From: a virus
Length of the DNA: 24,527 nt
Strand: one strand, 5' to 3'
IMG/VR virus record: IMGVR_UViG_3300017963_000726
Span: 1 to 24,527 of that record
Every line of letters begins with the position of its first letter. Positions within the stretch are counted from its first letter, which is position 1. Below the pieces are notes generated by a model. The model was given only the letters and a program-made list of their open reading frames with translations, searched no databases and was not told where the DNA came from. Positions 21,489-24,527 of the stretch are shown here, in pieces. The position numbers were made by a program, and so were the translations under genes.

Positions 21489-22550
21489 CTAATGCTTGGG
21501 CTGGAGGCCGAATTCATCTTCCAGTTCTTTCATGAGCCGGGCGATGGCCTGGCTGTCGTGGCTGGCGCCGGTGCGGGAGTACACGACCGTATTGCTGGTG
21601 TGTGTGCCAGGCGGCGGTGCGATCGGTTCCGGCTTGAGCGGTATGGGCTGGGGCTCGTGGTTCTCGGCGGTGATGTAGCGGGCGCGCGGGCGGGGTGCAG
21701 GTTCAACCATGGCGGCCGCTTTGGTTTGGCCTAGCTCCCATCCGAGGATGGTGATGAGGCCAGTCAGGAGGACCGTAAGGTAGAGCATGATGCTCTTCCC
21801 CCCCCACCAATCAACCCCGTCTGAGCTTTCGCGGTCTAGGGTGAACCATGCGGTGATGGCGCGGGTCTGAGCCAGGGCCGGGTTGGTGAGCTTCTTGTTG
21901 GTTTCGGCCTCGGTGCGGGCTTGCTCTAGCTGCTGTCCGAGGGTTTTCAGCTCGGCGAGAATGACCTGCCGGCGGACGGCGTTGGCCTTCTGGGCTTCGA
22001 GGCGGGCGATCTCCCGGCATACCTGTTCGCTGATGGCCAGCGTGGTGTCTGTGCATCCCTTGGTGCGTCGATAGATGTTGGCGCCGCGATCGGTGCGGTT
22101 CTTTTGTTCGGCGATCAAAGCCTCGTAGGTTTCCGGGGCCTCGAATTTCGTCCGCCATGCCGTCTCCGCGCGGAGGTTCGCCATTGCCGTCTCGATGCGT
22201 TTGGCTTCGGCCACAGCGTTGTCATGCAATTGGTTGTCGTTGTAGACGCTGACCATGTAGCTGTCGCGCAGGATCGTGGCCGAGCTGTAATCGGAGACGA
22301 TGTTGAAGAAGATCGCGATGCCGGCCATGACGGACGCCATGACGAAGGAAACCCATTCGCCGCGCTGGAAGCGTAAGCTTGCCAGGCGAACGAGAAGGGA
22401 CACGAGGAAGGCAACGCTGGCGCAGACGGCGAACATGATGCCGGCGAAAGGCATCTCGCCTAGCATGAGGGAATACCCGTAGTATCCGCTCAAGAACATG
22501 CTGGCGCCGACCAAGATTGCGTTACAGATTCTGAGTTCGAGCTGGGCCAT
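21489..22550 (-). CDS. membrane protein with periplasmic coiled-coil domain
   Basis: The start is the ATG at 22548-22550 with AAGGGA upstream (353 residues). Three membrane helices lie at about 11-30, 35-58 and 66-85, and a fourth at about 253-272. The basic loop RLASLRFQRGEW between helices two and three should be cytoplasmic. That places residues 86-252, a long helical region with a cysteine pair (Cys166, Cys178), in the periplasm, and the Pro-rich C-terminal tail (PIPLKPEPIAPPP) in the cytoplasm. No enzyme motif is seen. Possible roles include superinfection exclusion or remodelling of the host envelope, but none is demonstrated. It ends the helicase operon. Confidence 0.75.
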   Translation of the reverse strand: MAQLELRICNAILVGASMFLSGYYGYSLMLGEMPFAGIMFAVCASVAFLVSLLVRLASLRFQRGEWVSFVMASVMAGIAIFFNIVSDYSSATILRDSYMVSVYNDNQLHDNAVAEAKRIETAMANLRAETAWRTKFEAPETYEALIAEQKNRTDRGANIYRRTKGCTDTTLAISEQVCREIARLEAQKANAVRRQVILAELKTLGQQLEQARTEAETNKKLTNPALAQTRAITAWFTLDRESSDGVDWWGGKSIMLYLTVLLTGLITILGWELGQTKAAAMVEPAPRPRARYITAENHEPQPIPLKPEPIAPPPGTHTSNTVVYSRTGASHDSQAIARLMKELEDEFGLQPKH

Positions 22551-22551
22551 C

Positions 22552-22686
22552 TCAAGTTCCCTTGGTTCGACGCACAACTCTCTGCTTCTTTGATTTCCGC
22601 TCGGCTATCCGCTTACTAACTGATTTGCGCGGCGTTGTCTTGATGACCTTGCCGTCCTTCAACCGGTAGCCGCTGGGGAGCTTCAT
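22552..22686 (-). CDS. 44-residue basic protein
   Basis: The ATG (22684-22686) overlaps the upstream stop as ATGA. The product starts MKLPSGYRLKDGKVIKTTPR and ends in an almost uninterrupted run of Lys and Arg (RIAERKSKKQRVVRRTKGT). Such a charge suggests nucleic-acid binding. Its stop lies one base before the start of the membrane-protein gene. No family is recognised with certainty. Confidence 0.7.
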   Translation of the reverse strand: MKLPSGYRLKDGKVIKTTPRKSVSKRIAERKSKKQRVVRRTKGT

Positions 22687-22925
22687 GGCATAGGACGCTC
22701 CAACCACGCCACCTTGGCGATCGGCACGTCCTTGGCCGGTTTGCCTTTGAGAGCCCGCTCTATGCTGACCTTGAGCCCCCGTTGCAAGTCGTGCGCCTTC
22801 TTTCGCTCTGGGGCGAATGCCCCTTTTCCCTTTGCCCGCATCCGCCGGTTCGAGTAGGTGACGGCGCACTCATGGCACAGGGCAGTCTTGACCGTTTTGC
22901 TGCCGCAGTCGTTACAGGTCGGCAT
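22683..22925 (-). CDS. small zinc-ribbon protein
   Basis: The product has 80 residues. MPTCNDCGSKTVKTALCHEC has two CxxC knuckles (Cys4/Cys7 and Cys17/Cys20), which would bind one zinc. The remainder is basic (RRMRAKGKGAFAPERKKAHD, ERALKGKPAKDVPIAKVAW). It is likely a nucleic-acid or protein-binding adaptor in the replication module. It starts inside the upstream gene (14-base overlap), with GGAGG nine bases before the ATG. Confidence 0.75.
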   Translation of the reverse strand: MPTCNDCGSKTVKTALCHECAVTYSNRRMRAKGKGAFAPERKKAHDLQRGLKVSIERALKGKPAKDVPIAKVAWLERPMP

Positions 22926-23184
22926 CGCCTAGTGCCTCCTTGCCCATATCTCTATCAAGCTTGGCGTCCTCGCGACCAGCATCATATCCGGCCAAATAAC
23001 CGGCATCGTATTCATCCTTTAGCGCCGCGCGAAGGCGAACGATTTCTTCTTGCTTCCACGCGCATGCGGAACAAAAATACTGCCCAGAGCGGACGATTCG
23101 TCCCAGGCGGCAAGTGCCTTGATGAATGTGGTCAGTGCCAGCACCAGAACACGCTGGACAGATAGGTTTGATTTCGTCACTCAT
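22912..23184 (-). CDS. small zinc-finger protein
   Basis: The product has 90 residues. The N-terminal part has CPACSGAGTDHIHQGTC followed by YFCSACAWKQ, giving CxxC pairs at both ends and His residues between, a probable zinc site. Residues 48-90 are a helical acidic tail with a repeated Tyr/Asp/Ala/Gly pattern (EYDAGYLAGYDAGREDAKLD). The start overlaps the upstream stop as ATGA. Function unknown. Confidence 0.75.
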   Translation of the reverse strand: MSDEIKPICPACSGAGTDHIHQGTCRLGRIVRSGQYFCSACAWKQEEIVRLRAALKDEYDAGYLAGYDAGREDAKLDRDMGKEALGDADL

Positions 23185-23357
23185 CGCCTGAGCCCTCCTG
23201 CCATCTCGTACTTGAGGTGTCGCAATTCCTGCTTGGCGAGGTCTAGCTCTTCGCGTAGGCGCTTGTTTTCATTCTTTAGGCGACTGTTTTGAATCGCCAG
23301 CTCGCCGAGCGTTTCAAGCTGTCGGACTTCTTCCTCTAATTTCAATCTCTTTTCCAT
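23181..23357 (-). CDS. small coiled-coil protein
   Basis: The ATG at 23355-23357 has GGAG six bases upstream, giving 58 residues; an in-frame TTG seven codons earlier lacks such a site. The product is a continuous charged coiled coil with regular leucines (MEKRLKLEEEVRQLETLGEL, LKNENKRLREELDLAKQEL). It begins one base after the helicase stop, so it may be a helicase partner or loader accessory, by position only. Confidence 0.75.
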   Translation of the reverse strand: MEKRLKLEEEVRQLETLGELAIQNSRLKNENKRLREELDLAKQELRHLKYEMAGGLRR

Positions 23358-23358
23358 C

Positions 23359-24525
23359 TCACTCTCCGTTGCTTCCAAGGATTTCGGCCGTCACCATCGG
23401 GCCTGTGTCGATGACTTCAAACGCGCCTGTGCTGTTCATGCTGAGTTTGCAATGGACTGGCTGGCCCATCACGTCCACGTCCTTACACTTATCGATATTG
23501 AGGAACGTGCGCCGGTCGGTCAGATCGGGGCGCCAGACAGTCCAGCCGATGTCCGCCTTGTTGCCGTAGTGGGCCGTATCTGCGCCGTCGTTGAGCGTGT
23601 AGATGTGGCTGGATGACCGGCGAGCGCCTGACTCCTTCGGCGGGTGCGCTGCGCAGATCATGAGCAGGTTGTGATCGTCGGCCAGGTGCTTCAGCTTCAT
23701 GATAAAGCGGCCCATGTAGTCGCTCTTGTTTTCGCCCTTCGCGATGACGTGATCCACCTCGTTGACCGGGTCAATAACGACCATGTCCACACCGTAAACG
23801 CGGCAGGCATAATCAATGCGATCAACAAGACGATCGACATCGAGCAGATCGTTGCGGCTACGGCGAAGTCCGCGAAACGCCTCGGATAGTTCGCTTGATA
23901 CGCGCTCGCCATTTGGATCAACATGGTGTCCAAGGCTATGCGCCAGATGATGCCGAAAATCTCTTTCAAACCGGCTCGGCTTTTCCTCGAAGGTCGTGAA
24001 GAGGCTGCGCCATCTGTGCTTGCGCCACATATTGACGGCGAGCTGGCGCAACAGCACAGACTTGCCCGATCCATAAGGGCCGATAACGGGCATGAAGGCT
24101 GACCGGACGAGGCGGAAGCCGTGGTCGTCGAGGAGCCTAAATCCGGTCGTGAAAGCCTCCTGCGGCGGCTCTGGCGGCAGGTCTCCGAAGGTGAAAACCT
24201 CATCGGCCCACATCCTTTTTGCGTTTTTGACTCGCTCGGCGAGCTGATCAACCGGGTAGTTCCAGGGATCGGACTCGATGTCTGCCCAGAAGCAGAATTC
24301 GTCTCCGAGGCTGATGGCAAGCTGATCGCGCAGGCGCTCGAAACCGGGCTCAAACACGAACACGTAGCCCTCATGGCCTACAACGTCGTCTCGCAGCGTC
24401 CACTCCTCGAAGCCGTGCTGTTCGTAGATGTCGGCGCCGTCATCGACGACCATGATCGCGTCGGTGGGGTTTACAACCTGGCGCAGGGTGGTTTGCGCGC
24501 CCTTGTTCGTTACGAAATACATCAT
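23359..24525 (-). CDS. DnaB/Twinkle-like helicase with degenerate N-terminal domain (possibly extends past window edge)
   Basis: The visible 388 residues contain a RecA-fold helicase. Walker A is GPYGSGKS (149-156), Walker B is VVIDPVNEVDH (249-259), motif H3 is ICAAHPPKESG (290-300), and H4 is YGNKADIGWTVWR. These are the order and spacing of DnaB, T7 gp4 and Twinkle helicases, which unwind DNA at the fork as hexamers. Residues 1-115 occupy the place of a Toprim primase domain (VFVFEPGFERLRDQLAISLG) but lack its acidic catalytic motifs, so priming activity is doubtful. The start at 24523-24525 follows a TG at the window edge, compatible with a TGATG overlap; an earlier start cannot be excluded. 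Confidence 0.85.
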   Translation of the reverse strand: MMYFVTNKGAQTTLRQVVNPTDAIMVVDDGADIYEQHGFEEWTLRDDVVGHEGYVFVFEPGFERLRDQLAISLGDEFCFWADIESDPWNYPVDQLAERVKNAKRMWADEVFTFGDLPPEPPQEAFTTGFRLLDDHGFRLVRSAFMPVIGPYGSGKSVLLRQLAVNMWRKHRWRSLFTTFEEKPSRFERDFRHHLAHSLGHHVDPNGERVSSELSEAFRGLRRSRNDLLDVDRLVDRIDYACRVYGVDMVVIDPVNEVDHVIAKGENKSDYMGRFIMKLKHLADDHNLLMICAAHPPKESGARRSSSHIYTLNDGADTAHYGNKADIGWTVWRPDLTDRRTFLNIDKCKDVDVMGQPVHCKLSMNSTGAFEVIDTGPMVTAEILGSNGE

Positions 24526-24527
24526 CA

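Noticed and set aside
1-24527. tRNA genes, CRISPR arrays, insertion sequences, attachment sites
   Set aside because: I saw no cloverleaf-like sequence, no regular spacer-repeat array, no transposase or integrase and no terminal repeats; a tRNA scan could still find a divergent one.

Overview
The window is part of the genome of a tailed double-stranded DNA phage (or prophage) with P22/podovirus-like virion proteins. It carries a P22-type portal, coat protein, gp4 and gp10 tail accessory factors, a beta-helical tail fibre, a large terminase of the kind also found in alphaproteobacterial phages and gene transfer agents (COG5323-like), and a DnaB/Twinkle-like helicase. Base composition is GC-rich, genes are packed with ATGA/TAATG/TGATG overlaps, and no ribosomal or metabolic host genes are present. 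An alphaproteobacterial host is my inference from the terminase type and GC content; nothing in the window proves it. No integrase, endolysin, tRNA or CRISPR array was seen, so the lysis and lysogeny genes, if any, lie outside.

Layout. Bases 1-18946 form one long leftward (minus-strand) array. Read in the direction of transcription it starts with a ribbon-helix-helix regulator and six small accessory genes. A 59-residue membrane protein follows, then a ParB-like/DNA methyltransferase fusion, small and large terminase, an HNH endonuclease, a GNAT-like protein, portal, scaffold, a coat protein and a small head protein. Next come a glycosyltransferase-methyltransferase fusion, a second glycosyltransferase, two small proteins, gp4, another small protein, the tail fibre, gp10, two beta-rich virion proteins and the beginning of a DNA-ejection-type protein cut by the window edge. 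Bases 18947-19189 are a divergent control region with two palindromes that overlap predicted promoters on the two strands. Bases 19190-21079 are the only rightward genes: eight very small ORFs, several separated by near-identical intergenic RNA elements, ending at a clear intrinsic terminator. Bases 21237-21488 are noncoding and hold a cluster of GATCCG repeats that looks like an iteron origin or operator array. Bases 21489-24527 are leftward again: helicase, coiled-coil, two zinc-finger proteins, a basic peptide and a large membrane protein with a periplasmic coiled coil.

How it fits together. The helicase operon and the repeat cluster suggest a replication module. The rightward small-gene operon looks like an early or host-takeover/accessory operon, with an RHH protein as the likely regulator of the divergent promoters. 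The leftward array packages DNA (terminases, HNH, portal), builds the head (scaffold, coat, small head protein), probably decorates virion or host surface glycans (two GT-A enzymes, one fused to a methyltransferase), and completes the tail. The features most worth following up are the repeated intergenic RNA units, the operator pair, the GATC-rich repeat cluster and the glycosyltransferase-methyltransferase fusion inside the head-tail operon.
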